The notes below the pieces were generated by a model. It was given only the letters and a program-made list of their open reading frames with translations, was not told the origin of the DNA and made no database searches. Made by a program: the position numbers and the translations under genes. From the NCBI GenBank assembly GCA_900541865.1, contig UQLO01000022.1:1-51126 (forward strand): a stretch of DNA of 51,126 nucleotides, in the 5' to 3' direction. Source of the DNA: an uncultured Porphyromonadaceae bacterium. Its GTDB lineage: Bacteria; Bacteroidota; Bacteroidia; Bacteroidales; Muribaculaceae. Shown here piece after piece: positions 15,416-23,801 of the stretch (the first letter of the stretch is position 1; each line of letters starts with the position of its first letter).

Positions 15416-15884
15416 ATACCTTGCTGAATGCATCCGCCGTCTGGAGTCTTTCGCACCCGAGCAAGGGTGGGCTCCCCGGAGGCGCGTGGTTACCTCGGAG
15501 AACGGAAAGTCGTATGTGCTTCCTCTTGTGGGGCAGAAACGCACCGCTGTCTATAAAATCGACGGAGAGGCCATTGTCGACGGCCGCAAATGCGACAAGC
15601 TTGTTTTGGTAAACGATCCGACTGTCGGAGCCGCCATTTTTGTCGAGCTCAAGGGCAAAGACATAGAGCATGCCATAGGGCAGTTGGAAGCCACGATGGA
15701 GCATCCTTTGTTTCGTGCCGTCATGCCGGCCAAGGAAATAGTGCGTGCCCGGATAGTCACTGCGGGCTGTGGCCCGGCAAGCGATGCACGCAAAGCCCTC
15801 GACAAAGCTAAAATACGTTTTGTGCAGAAATTCGGGTGCGATTTGCGTATTATCAAAAGCCGTCAGCCGGATGCCGCCGTCTGA
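15408..15884 (+). CDS. Small protein with PD-(D/E)xK-like motif, partner of the AAA15 ATPase
   Basis: 158 residues; the ATG at 15408 lies inside the end of the ATPase gene. Motif spacing fits a minimal PD-(D/E)xK nuclease core: D63 in RKCDKLVLV, then E80-L-K82 in AAIFVELKGKD, followed by a helix with Q92 (HAIGQLEATM). A final strand-helix pair follows (VRARIVTAGCG and ARKALDKAKIRFVQ). I do not recognise a named family. It could be the effector nuclease of the pair or a regulator that kept the fold. No terminator is visible; the next gene has its own promoter at 15996. Confidence 0.75.
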   Translation: MAEYLAECIRRLESFAPEQGWAPRRRVVTSENGKSYVLPLVGQKRTAVYKIDGEAIVDGRKCDKLVLVNDPTVGAAIFVELKGKDIEHAIGQLEATMEHPLFRAVMPAKEIVRARIVTAGCGPASDARKALDKAKIRFVQKFGCDLRIIKSRQPDAAV

Positions 15885-15995
15885 AATAAAAACCGGTGAG
15901 AGCCGCAGGGGCGTCGATTGGCGCAACGATTGGCGCAACGCCGGAAATTTTTGTTTTCTTTAGGTATTTATAGTTTGCGTTCCCTTAAAAGTTCG

Positions 15996-16003
15996 TAACT
16001 TTG
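15996..16003 (+). promoter_or_regulatory. Promoter of purH
   Basis: The -7 element TAACTTTG with an upstream TTG at 15975-15977, spaced 18 bases, close to the Bacteroidota arrangement. It is 40 bases before the ATG at 16044. Nothing else is seen in 15885-15995 apart from a short direct repeat TTGGCGCAACG (15918-15939). Confidence 0.65.
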
Positions 16004-16043
16004 CAATTGGATTTATATATTCATAGTATTGACCACGCCCGGC

Positions 16044-17585
16044 ATGTTGCAACTCACACCTATCCGCACCGCTCTCATTTCGGTCTACGACAAAGACCGA
16101 CTCACTCCTATCGTACAGAAACTCCATGAAGAAGGCGTCCGCCTCATCTCTACAGGAGGCACCCGAACCTTCATCGAAAGCCTCGGTATTCCCTGCGAGG
16201 CCGTAGAGGACAAGACGGGATATCCTTCGATTCTGGGCGGACGCGTCAAGACTCTACATCCCAAGATATTCGGCGGCATCCTCGGTCGTCGCGACAACGA
16301 GGGCGACCTCTCCCAGATGGCCGAGCATGGCATCGAGGGCATAGACCTTGTCATTGTAGACCTCTATCCCTTCGAAGCCACTGTAGCCTCCGGGGCTTCC
16401 TTCGAAGATATTATAGAGAAAATCGACATTGGCGGCATCTCGCTCATTCGCGCCGCCGCCAAGAACCACGCCCACACCGTGATTATCCCCTCCAAGCTGG
16501 AGTTCGGAGTCCTTTCGGGCATTCTTTCCAGCCACGGGGCGGCCACCACGGCCGAAGAGCGCCTCTTCCTGGCCTTCCGCGCCTTCGCGGTGAGCTCGGC
16601 CTATGATTCGGCCATCTGCAATTGGTTCAAGACTCAGACGGCGGTTGAACCCGGTAAATTCTCTGCGCTGCGTATAGCCGTCGATGGCGCCAAGGCGCTG
16701 CGCTATGGCGAGAATCCCCACCAGAAAGCCGAGTGGTACGGCGACTTCGACGCTCAGTTCACCCAGCTCAACGGCAAGGAAATATCGTACAACAACTTCC
16801 TGGACATCGATGCCGCCACTGCTCTCATCGATGAGTTCGGCGAGACTACCGTGGCCATCCTCAAACACAACAACGCCTGCGGGCTTGCCTGCCGACCTAC
16901 CGTCGGCGAAGCCTGGGCTGCCGCCCTCGAGGCCGACCCCGTCAGCGCCTTCGGTGGCGTAATTGTCTGCAACCGCGAGGTAGATGCGGCCGCTGCCGCC
17001 GAGATAGGCAAAATTTTCTTTGAGGTTATCATTGCCCCGGCCTATTCCGACGACGCCCTGACCATCCTCAAGCAGAAGAAAAACCGCATTATCCTCCTGC
17101 GCAAGGAAGTCGACCTCCCCACCATGCGCGTGCGCTCGGCGCTCGGCGGCATACTCTGCCAGGAAGCCGACCACAAGACCGAAACAGAGGCCGACCTGAA
17201 GGTCGTCGCCGGCGAGACCCCCGATGCCGCAGTGGCCGCCGACATGCTGCTGGCCAACAAGATAGTGAAGCACAGCAAGAGCAACGCCATCGTGCTCGCC
17301 AAAAACGGTCGCCTGCTTGCAAGCGGCGTCGGCCAGACATCGCGCGTCGACGCTCTCCGACAGGCTATCGCCAAGGCAGAATCGTTCGGCCTGTCGCTGA
17401 AGGGCGCAGCTATGGCTTCCGATGCCTTCTTCCCCTTTGCGGACTGCGTGGAGATTGCCCATGCCGCCGGCATCGACGCCGTTATTCAGCCGGGCGGTTC
17501 CATACGCGACAACGATTCCGTGGACTACTGCCGCGCAAACGGCATGACCATGGTAATGACGGGTTTCCGCCACTTCCGCCACTGA
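16044..17585 (+). CDS. purH: Bifunctional AICAR transformylase/IMP cyclohydrolase PurH
   Basis: 513 residues from the ATG at 16044 (an in-frame TTG at 16029 is possible). It catalyses the last two steps of IMP synthesis. The IMP cyclohydrolase half shows ALISVYDKDRL, STGGTRTFIE and RVKTLHPKIFGGILGRR. The AICAR transformylase half shows RYGENPHQKA, the catalytic KHNNACG and AFGGVIVCN, ending with DCVEIAHAAGIDAVIQPGGS. Length is normal. It precedes the mre operon by 124 bases, a common order in Bacteroidota. Confidence 0.97.
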   Translation: MLQLTPIRTALISVYDKDRLTPIVQKLHEEGVRLISTGGTRTFIESLGIPCEAVEDKTGYPSILGGRVKTLHPKIFGGILGRRDNEGDLSQMAEHGIEGIDLVIVDLYPFEATVASGASFEDIIEKIDIGGISLIRAAAKNHAHTVIIPSKLEFGVLSGILSSHGAATTAEERLFLAFRAFAVSSAYDSAICNWFKTQTAVEPGKFSALRIAVDGAKALRYGENPHQKAEWYGDFDAQFTQLNGKEISYNNFLDIDAATALIDEFGETTVAILKHNNACGLACRPTVGEAWAAALEADPVSAFGGVIVCNREVDAAAAAEIGKIFFEVIIAPAYSDDALTILKQKKNRIILLRKEVDLPTMRVRSALGGILCQEADHKTETEADLKVVAGETPDAAVAADMLLANKIVKHSKSNAIVLAKNGRLLASGVGQTSRVDALRQAIAKAESFGLSLKGAAMASDAFFPFADCVEIAHAAGIDAVIQPGGSIRDNDSVDYCRANGMTMVMTGFRHFRH

Positions 17586-17709
17586 TTGAAAACATCAATC
17601 CTCTCACTCTCCGATTAAACAATACGGCGCCCGAGTCCGTTTTAATGCGGACAACGTTCGCCGGGAATCCAACAACGACTCTCATCTTCCTTTTAGCATC
17701 ACACTCTAA

Positions 17710-18729
17710 ATGAGACTATTCTCACTCACCAAGGAAATAGCAATCGATTTAGGCACTGCCAATACGATTATTATACATAACGACAAAATCGTCATCAACG
17801 AGCCCTCGATTGTCGCTCTGGACACGCGCACCGACAAACTCATCGCCGTGGGCAAGGAAGCCCACCAGATGGAAGGCAAAGGCCATCCGGGCATACGCAC
17901 GGTGCGCCCGCTGCGCAAAGGCGTCATCGCCGACTTCAATGCCGCCGAGCTGATGATTCGCGGTCTTGTCAAGAAAGCGTCGAACAAAAACAACTGGTTC
18001 TCGCCTTCGCTCCGCATGGTAGTCGGCATCCCGTCCGGTTCCACCGAAGTCGAGGTTCGCGCCGTGCGCGACTCCTCCGAGCACGCCGACGGCCGCGACG
18101 TCTATATGATCCACGAGCCTATGGCTGCCGCCCTGGGCATCGGACTGGACGTTGAGGCACCCCAGGGCAACATGATCGTCGACATAGGCGGCGGCACAAC
18201 CGAAATCGCAGTAATCTCCCTTGGCGGCATCGTGTCCAACAAGAGTATCCAGATTGCCGGCGACGACCTCACCGACGATATCCTCAACCATATGCGTCGC
18301 GCCCACAACATCCGCATCGGCGTCCGCACCGCCGAGCAAATCAAGATGCACGTTGGTTCGGCGCTCACCGAGCTCGACAACCCGCCGGAGGACTATGTGG
18401 TGCACGGACCCAACCTGATGACGGCTCTCCCGCTGGAAATCCCCGTAAACTACCAGGAAATCTGCCACTGCATAGAGAAGACCATCTCCAAAATCGAAGC
18501 TGCCGTGCTCAGCGCGCTGGAGCAGACACCTCCGGAACTCTACGCCGACATAGTCCGCAACGGCATCTGGCTGGCAGGCGGCGGCGCTCTGCTGCGCGGT
18601 CTGGACAAACGTCTTATCGACAAAATAGGCATACAGTTCCACGTCGCCGACGACCCCCTGCTTTGCGTTGCAAAGGGTACAGGCGTGGCTCTTAAGAATA
18701 TCCACCGTTTCTCCTTCCTCATCCGCTAA
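17710..18729 (+). CDS. mreB: Rod shape-determining protein MreB
   Basis: 339 residues. This actin-like ATPase forms membrane-associated filaments that position the elongation machinery. Phosphate-1 motif IDLGTANTII and phosphate-2 motif VDIGGGTTEIAV are present, as is the adenosine-region LAGGGALLRGLD near the end. No separate TAnnTTTG element is seen in 17586-17709, so read-through from purH is possible. mreC follows after 37 bases. Confidence 0.97.
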   Translation: MRLFSLTKEIAIDLGTANTIIIHNDKIVINEPSIVALDTRTDKLIAVGKEAHQMEGKGHPGIRTVRPLRKGVIADFNAAELMIRGLVKKASNKNNWFSPSLRMVVGIPSGSTEVEVRAVRDSSEHADGRDVYMIHEPMAAALGIGLDVEAPQGNMIVDIGGGTTEIAVISLGGIVSNKSIQIAGDDLTDDILNHMRRAHNIRIGVRTAEQIKMHVGSALTELDNPPEDYVVHGPNLMTALPLEIPVNYQEICHCIEKTISKIEAAVLSALEQTPPELYADIVRNGIWLAGGGALLRGLDKRLIDKIGIQFHVADDPLLCVAKGTGVALKNIHRFSFLIR

Positions 18730-18766
18730 GCCCGCAGGGTAGGGGAGTATTCAACGCTGAAGGTTT

Positions 18767-19636
18767 GTGAACGAGCTGTTTGCCTTTTTTATCCGCCACA
18801 GCAAGTGGTTTGTGTTCGCCCTGCTGGCCACGGCGAGCTGCGTGCTCCTTTTTCGCAGCGACCCATACCGGCAGTACCTCTTCACGACTTCGGCGGGCGC
18901 TCTCGGCGGAACCGTCTACGGCGCGGCAAACGGCGTTACATCGTACTTCAACCTTCACGACATCAACAACGACCTCAACCGGCGCAACGCCGAGCTGCAG
19001 GCCGAGGTGGAGGCCCTCAAGAGCCAACTGCGCGACTACCGCGAACTCAACAGCACCGACACCCTGCCGGTCGACACGGGTATACGGCCGTTTTCGTTCA
19101 TCGTGGCCCACGTGATCAACAACTCCATCTCAAGGCCGTACAACTACCTGACAATCGATAAAGGCAGCAGCGACGGCATCCGTCCCGAGCTCGGCGTTAT
19201 AGACCGCAACGGCGTGGTAGGTATTGTGAGCAACGTCGGTGCGCACAACGCACGTGTCATCTCCCTGCTCAACCCGCACTTCCGGCTTAGCTGCAAGCTG
19301 CGAAGCACCGACTATTTCGGTTCGCTCGTGTGGGGAGGCGATTCGCCCGACGAGGCCCTGCTGGAGGAGCTTCCCCGCCACACCGTTTTCGAGCCGGGCG
19401 ACACCGTTGTCACCAGCGGCTACTCGGCGGTTTTCCCCGCCGGGCTCCCCGTCGGTATTGTTATGGACAGCGAGAGCGACCAAAGTCAGAATTTCTTTAC
19501 CCTGCGCGTCAAGCTGCTTGCGGACTTCACCACCCTGAGCAACGTGCAGATAGTGTTGAACAGCGAGGCCGAGGAAATCCGGAGCCTCAGCGCCGGCGAG
19601 GAGAACGACTCCAAGAAAACGCCCTTCGGATTCTAA
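18767..19636 (+). CDS. mreC: Rod shape-determining protein MreC
   Basis: 289 residues with a GTG start: the codon at 18767 gives MNELFAFFIRHSKWFVF, the usual Bacteroidota MreC beginning. One transmembrane helix lies at about 14-31 and a coiled coil (NNDLNRRNAELQAEVEALKS) at about 66-90. Two beta-barrel domains follow, with IDKGSSDGI and the GDTVVTSGYSAVFPAGLPVG motif. It acts in the periplasm as a scaffold linking MreB filaments with PBP2. One base separates its stop from mreD. Confidence 0.95.
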   Translation: MNELFAFFIRHSKWFVFALLATASCVLLFRSDPYRQYLFTTSAGALGGTVYGAANGVTSYFNLHDINNDLNRRNAELQAEVEALKSQLRDYRELNSTDTLPVDTGIRPFSFIVAHVINNSISRPYNYLTIDKGSSDGIRPELGVIDRNGVVGIVSNVGAHNARVISLLNPHFRLSCKLRSTDYFGSLVWGGDSPDEALLEELPRHTVFEPGDTVVTSGYSAVFPAGLPVGIVMDSESDQSQNFFTLRVKLLADFTTLSNVQIVLNSEAEEIRSLSAGEENDSKKTPFGF

Positions 19637-19637
19637 G

Positions 19638-20150
19638 ATGGTAAAATTTGCCCTGAGATACGCTTTGGCCTTCGTGGTGCTCATCCCGGCCCAGGGGGTG
19701 GTGTTCAACCACCTCACCCTCTTCGGCGTGGCGGTCCCCCTGGTGTTCATATGGCTCATAGTAAGCCTTCCGGTCACCATAGGCACCAATCTGAGCATGC
19801 TGTTGGGCTTTCTGTGCGGCTTCGGGGTCGATATTTTCTGCGACACTCCCGGCGTCAACGCCCTGTGCTGTACCATCCTTGCCTTTGCGCGCAAACCGCT
19901 GTTCCACCTCTACGCTTCCTACGACGACGACCTCAACGGCCGGGCGCCATCGTCGGCATCGATGGGCCATGTGGCATACGTGAAGTACATCCTCACGGCT
20001 GCCGCGGCATACTGCGCCCTGATGTTCACCATCGAAGCGCTGCAGTTCTTCAACTTCCGACTGTGGGTGATCCGCGTGGTGGCTTCGGCGCTCTATACCT
20101 TCGTGCTGCTCTATGCCCTGGATGCCATCTCTCCGCGGCGACACGACTGA
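19638..20150 (+). CDS. mreD: Rod shape-determining protein MreD
   Basis: 170 residues, with five or six predicted membrane helices (for example ALAFVVLIPAQGVVFNHLTL and LLGFLCGFGVDIFCDTPGVN). GxxxDxxxxxxxGxN is the recognisable MreD block. Position directly after mreC supports the call, since the sequence itself is weakly conserved. Confidence 0.9.
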   Translation: MVKFALRYALAFVVLIPAQGVVFNHLTLFGVAVPLVFIWLIVSLPVTIGTNLSMLLGFLCGFGVDIFCDTPGVNALCCTILAFARKPLFHLYASYDDDLNGRAPSSASMGHVAYVKYILTAAAAYCALMFTIEALQFFNFRLWVIRVVASALYTFVLLYALDAISPRRHD

Positions 20151-20195
20151 GCGGCAACATTTCGCTGACAACTCTTAATACTCTCTCTTAAAGAA

Positions 20196-22046
20196 TTGCG
20201 AAAGAACTACGACCTCGAAAAAAGAAAATATATAATCGGCGCCTTCATCGTTCTGGTGGCGCTGATCTACATGGTGCGCCTCTTCGACCTGCAGATCAAC
20301 GACGCAAAGTACAAGCGGTCGGCCGACTCCAACGCCTTCCTCAAGAAGACCGTCTACCCCTCGCGCGGCCTCATCTACGACCGCAACGGCGAGTTGGTGG
20401 TTTTCAACCAACCGGCATACGACGTTATGCTCATTCCCCGCGATGTGCAGCCCTTCGACACCCTCGACTTCTGCGAGACGCTCAACATCACGCCGGAGCA
20501 GTTCCGCCAGCGCCTGGTCGACCTTAAGGCCTCTGCAGGCTATTCGTCGTATACCCCCCAGCGACTTATGGCGCAACTCTCAGCCCAGGACTACGGCCGC
20601 CTGCAGGAGAAACTATACCGCTTCCCGGGCTTCTTCATCCAGAAGCGTATTCTCAGGCAGTACCGCCAGCCTACCGCGGCAAACGTGCTGGGAAACATAC
20701 GCGAGGTCAACGCCGACGATATCGAGCGCGACCCATACTACGCCGCGGGCGACTACACCGGCGACCTCGGCGTAGAAAAGAGCTATGAGCCTTACCTCCG
20801 AGGTGTCAAAGGCACCGAAATTCTCATCCGAGATGCCCGAGGACGCATTCAGGGACGATATGAGGACGGCGCGGCCGACATTCAGCCCGTTTCGGGCCGC
20901 GACCTTCGCCTGAGCCTCGACATTAAGTTGCAGCAGTACGCCGAGAGCCTCATGGCGGGCAAGCGCGGCGCCGTTGTTGCCATAGAACCCGCTACCGGCG
21001 AGATTCTATGCATGGTGTCGATGCCGTCGTACGACCCCACCCTGTTGGTCGGCCGCCAGCGAGGCGAAAACTACCGCGCCCTTGTCAACGACGACTCCTG
21101 GCCTCTGTTCGACCGCGCTCTGATGGGTGCCTATCCTCCCGGCTCCACTTTCAAGCCCACCCAGGGACTTATCTTCCTCCAGGAAGGCATCATAGACCTC
21201 ACCACGGCTTATCCCTGCTATCATGGCTACATCAACGGCGGCCTGCGCGTGGGTTGCCACGGCCACGGCTCGCCCCTGCCGCTCAAGCCGGCCTTGCAGA
21301 CGTCGTGCAACGCCTTCTTCTGCTGGGGGTTCAAGGCCATGATCGACAAGAGAAGCAAGTACGGCACCTCCGCACGGGCCTTCGAAATATGGAAAAACCA
21401 CCTTGTCAGCATGGGCTACGGCTATAAACTCGGAGTCGACCTTCCCGGCGAAGGCCGCGGCTTCATACCCAACGACCGCTTCTACAACCGCTTCTACGGC
21501 GAAGGCCATTGGAGTGCCAACACCATCATCTCCGTGGCCATCGGCCAGGGCGAAATTCTCGCCACTCCTCTTCAGATAGCAAACCTCGGTGCCACCATAG
21601 CAAACCGCGGACACTACATCACGCCCCACGTGGTGAAGGAAATTCAGGATACCGTCATGCCCGACGACGCCATAAAGACACACTATCCCACCATCGAGGC
21701 GCATTACTACCAGGACATCGCCGAAGGCATGCGAATGGCCGTCACGGGCGGCACGTGCCGCCGTGCAGCCATCCCCGGCATCGAGGTGTGCGGCAAAACC
21801 GGTACGGCTCAGAACCCCCACGGCAAGGACCACTCCGCCTTTATGGGCTTCGCTCCATATCAGGAACCGAAAATTGCCGTGGCCGTCTACGTCGAAAACG
21901 GCGGCTGGGGCGCTACCTACGGCGTGCCTATCGGATCCCTGGTGATGGAAAAATACCTCACCGGCACTATAGCGCCCGAGCGTAAGCCAATGGAAACAAT
22001 GATGTTAAACTCTTCTATTACCTATGCCGCTCCAAAGAAGAACTGA
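20196..22046 (+). CDS. mrdA: Penicillin-binding protein 2 (elongasome transpeptidase)
   Basis: 616 residues from a TTG at 20196, giving MRKNYDLEKRKYIIGAF, the usual family start. There is one N-terminal membrane anchor, then a dimerisation domain (YPSRGLIYDRNGELVVFNQP) and the transpeptidase domain. SxxK is in AYPPGSTFKPTQG, SxN in QTSCNAFF, and KTG in VCGKTGTAQNPHG. It cross-links peptidoglycan during lateral growth. It overlaps rodA by 23 bases, so the glycosyltransferase partner is translationally coupled. Confidence 0.96.
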   Translation: MRKNYDLEKRKYIIGAFIVLVALIYMVRLFDLQINDAKYKRSADSNAFLKKTVYPSRGLIYDRNGELVVFNQPAYDVMLIPRDVQPFDTLDFCETLNITPEQFRQRLVDLKASAGYSSYTPQRLMAQLSAQDYGRLQEKLYRFPGFFIQKRILRQYRQPTAANVLGNIREVNADDIERDPYYAAGDYTGDLGVEKSYEPYLRGVKGTEILIRDARGRIQGRYEDGAADIQPVSGRDLRLSLDIKLQQYAESLMAGKRGAVVAIEPATGEILCMVSMPSYDPTLLVGRQRGENYRALVNDDSWPLFDRALMGAYPPGSTFKPTQGLIFLQEGIIDLTTAYPCYHGYINGGLRVGCHGHGSPLPLKPALQTSCNAFFCWGFKAMIDKRSKYGTSARAFEIWKNHLVSMGYGYKLGVDLPGEGRGFIPNDRFYNRFYGEGHWSANTIISVAIGQGEILATPLQIANLGATIANRGHYITPHVVKEIQDTVMPDDAIKTHYPTIEAHYYQDIAEGMRMAVTGGTCRRAAIPGIEVCGKTGTAQNPHGKDHSAFMGFAPYQEPKIAVAVYVENGGWGATYGVPIGSLVMEKYLTGTIAPERKPMETMMLNSSITYAAPKKN

Positions 22047-23493
22047 CGCCGGAAGCACTTTCCGCAATCTGGACTGGCCTACGGTGGCCATCTACCTCAT
22101 CATGGTCTTCGCCGGCATGGTAAGCATATATGCCGCAAGCTACGACTTCGACCAGGCCTCGATGTTTTCCGGCGACGAGTTCTCCGGCAAGCAGCTCCGT
22201 TGGATTGGTCTGGGTGGCGTGCTGGGCCTGGTCATTCTGCTCATCGACGCCCGGATGTACGAAACCTACGCCTATCCCATCTATACCATAGTCGTTATCC
22301 TGCTGGCCCTTACGCCCTTTATAGCGCCCGACATCAAAGGCTCCCATTCGTGGATTGTCCTGGGCCCGATGAGCCTTCAGCCGGCCGAGTTTGCCAAATT
22401 CGCAACGGCCCTCGCTTTGGCCAAACTTTTCAGCAGCTACCACTTCCGGCTCAACGCCAAAGTAGGCAATTACTTCAAGGCCCTCGGCATCATCTTTGTG
22501 CCCATAGTGCTCATCCTGCTTCAGAACGAAACGGGTTCGGCCCTGACCTTCATGGCTCTCTTCTTTGTGCTCTACCGCGAGGGAATGAGCGGCCTGGTGC
22601 TCTTTGCGGCTCTCTTCGCGGTGGTTATCTTCGTGGTTGGCATCAAGTTCACCGAAACGATGGTCTTGGGCGTCCCGACCGGGCAGTTTGCCGTAATGGT
22701 CATAACCATGATGGTGGCAGTAGGTATGGCTGCCGTCTACGGCCGGCGCTACGAAATAGCCCGCAACCTGCTGCTGGGCTTTCTGGGCGTGGGCGTGGTG
22801 GTATATATCGTCAGCCTGTGTGGCGTCGAAGTGCCGGGACTGCCGGTTATGTTGGCCACCCTGGGAATAGCTGTGGTCTATATCTGCGTTGAGGCCATCA
22901 AGACCCATCGCCCGAGGCTCTATGTGGCCGCCGCTTCGGTAGTGTTTGGCATCGCTTTCCTGTTCAGCGTCGGAGCTGCCTTCAACCATCTTCAGCCCCA
23001 CCAGCAGATGCGTATCAAGGTTGTGCTCGGCATGGTCGAAGACCTGCGCAATGCCGGCTACAACGTCAACCAGTCCAAGATAGCCATCGGCTCGGGCGGC
23101 TTCTTCGGCAAAGGCTTCCTCAACGGCACCCAGACCAAGCTCAAATACGTTCCCGAGCAGCACACCGACTTCATCTTCTGCACCATAGGCGAAGAGGAAG
23201 GATTTGTGGGCACAGCGATGGTGACGCTGCTCTTTCTCGGGCTCATACTGCGCGTAATCAAAATCGGCGAGCGCCAGCCCACCACCTTCGGTCGCGTCTA
23301 CGCCTACTGCGTGGCCTCTTATTTCATCTTCCATTTCTGCATAAACATAGGAATGGTGATAGGATTGTGCCCGGTCATCGGCATCCCGCTGCCCTTCTTC
23401 AGCTATGGCGGCTCATCGCTGTGGGGTTTCACCATCCTGCTGTTCATCCTGCTCAAAATCGACGCCTCCCGCAAAAACGTCATGGTCTACTAG
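22024..23493 (+). CDS. rodA: Peptidoglycan glycosyltransferase RodA (SEDS family)
   Basis: 489 residues, longer than E. coli RodA (370) because of larger loops and two extra hydrophobic segments in the middle (about 200-310). SEDS landmarks are visible: WIVLGPMSLQPAEFAKFATA, then IAIGSGGFFGKGFLNGTQTK with PEQHTDFIFCTIGEEEGF, and IGIPLPFFSYGGSSLWG at the end. It polymerises glycan strands together with PBP2. Last gene of the mreBCD-mrdA-rodA unit. Confidence 0.96.
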   Translation: MPLQRRTDAGSTFRNLDWPTVAIYLIMVFAGMVSIYAASYDFDQASMFSGDEFSGKQLRWIGLGGVLGLVILLIDARMYETYAYPIYTIVVILLALTPFIAPDIKGSHSWIVLGPMSLQPAEFAKFATALALAKLFSSYHFRLNAKVGNYFKALGIIFVPIVLILLQNETGSALTFMALFFVLYREGMSGLVLFAALFAVVIFVVGIKFTETMVLGVPTGQFAVMVITMMVAVGMAAVYGRRYEIARNLLLGFLGVGVVVYIVSLCGVEVPGLPVMLATLGIAVVYICVEAIKTHRPRLYVAAASVVFGIAFLFSVGAAFNHLQPHQQMRIKVVLGMVEDLRNAGYNVNQSKIAIGSGGFFGKGFLNGTQTKLKYVPEQHTDFIFCTIGEEEGFVGTAMVTLLFLGLILRVIKIGERQPTTFGRVYAYCVASYFIFHFCINIGMVIGLCPVIGIPLPFFSYGGSSLWGFTILLFILLKIDASRKNVMVY

Positions 23494-23508
23494 GATGGAT
23501 AGCGCCTA

Positions 23509-23680
23509 CGTATGGAGTGACGGCTTCAGCCGTCGCCGACCCGGCTAAGCATTCGTTGTGCCTGTTTTCGGGCGCTATGGAGTGACGGCTTCAGCCGTCG
23601 CCGACCCGCCGAAGCATACTTTTTTCACGTGGATATCCCTTCGGGATAGGGCGAGGGCTGAAGCCCTCGGTCCATACGTT
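23509..23680. repeat. REP-like palindromic repeat cluster
   Basis: A 33-base unit occurs identically at 23511-23543 and 23576-23608. It contains the palindrome GACGGCTTCAGCCGTC and is followed by related AAGCAT sequences. A third copy at 23653-23680 is inverted: read on the other strand it has the same head CGTATGGA, but the stem is GAGGGCTTCAGCCCTC. The changed bases pair with each other. A separate hairpin TATCCCTTCGGGATA is at 23634-23648. This cluster fills the rodA-lptD gap (23494-23757) and may also end rodA transcription. Confidence 0.85.
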
Positions 23681-23757
23681 GCGTCAAAACTGAGGCAGAA
23701 CAGCTATTAGCTACTATTAAAACTCGCTAAAAGGGGCTGCAAGCCGCCAAAAATTAG

Positions 23758-23765
23758 TAACTTTG
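23758..23765 (+). promoter_or_regulatory. -7 element of lptD
   Basis: TAACTTTG overlaps the nominal ORF start at 23763, so translation must start further down, at the TTG at 23802. Confidence 0.65.
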
Positions 23766-23801
23766 CAACTTGACGGGACTCACCCCGGCGCTATTCTTGC
23801 T

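Noticed and set aside
15918..15939. Short direct repeat TTGGCGCAACG before purH
   Set aside because: Two adjacent copies only, no dyad or link to the promoter; likely chance or slippage.
16254..17582. 442-codon open frame on the minus strand
   Set aside because: Antisense shadow of purH.
22018..23334. 438-codon His/Glu-rich open frame on the minus strand
   Set aside because: Antisense shadow of the membrane protein RodA; the polar composition is what reversed hydrophobic codons give.
23509..23680. CRISPR array
   Set aside because: Repeats are palindromic, only two are direct, spacing is irregular, and no cas gene is present.
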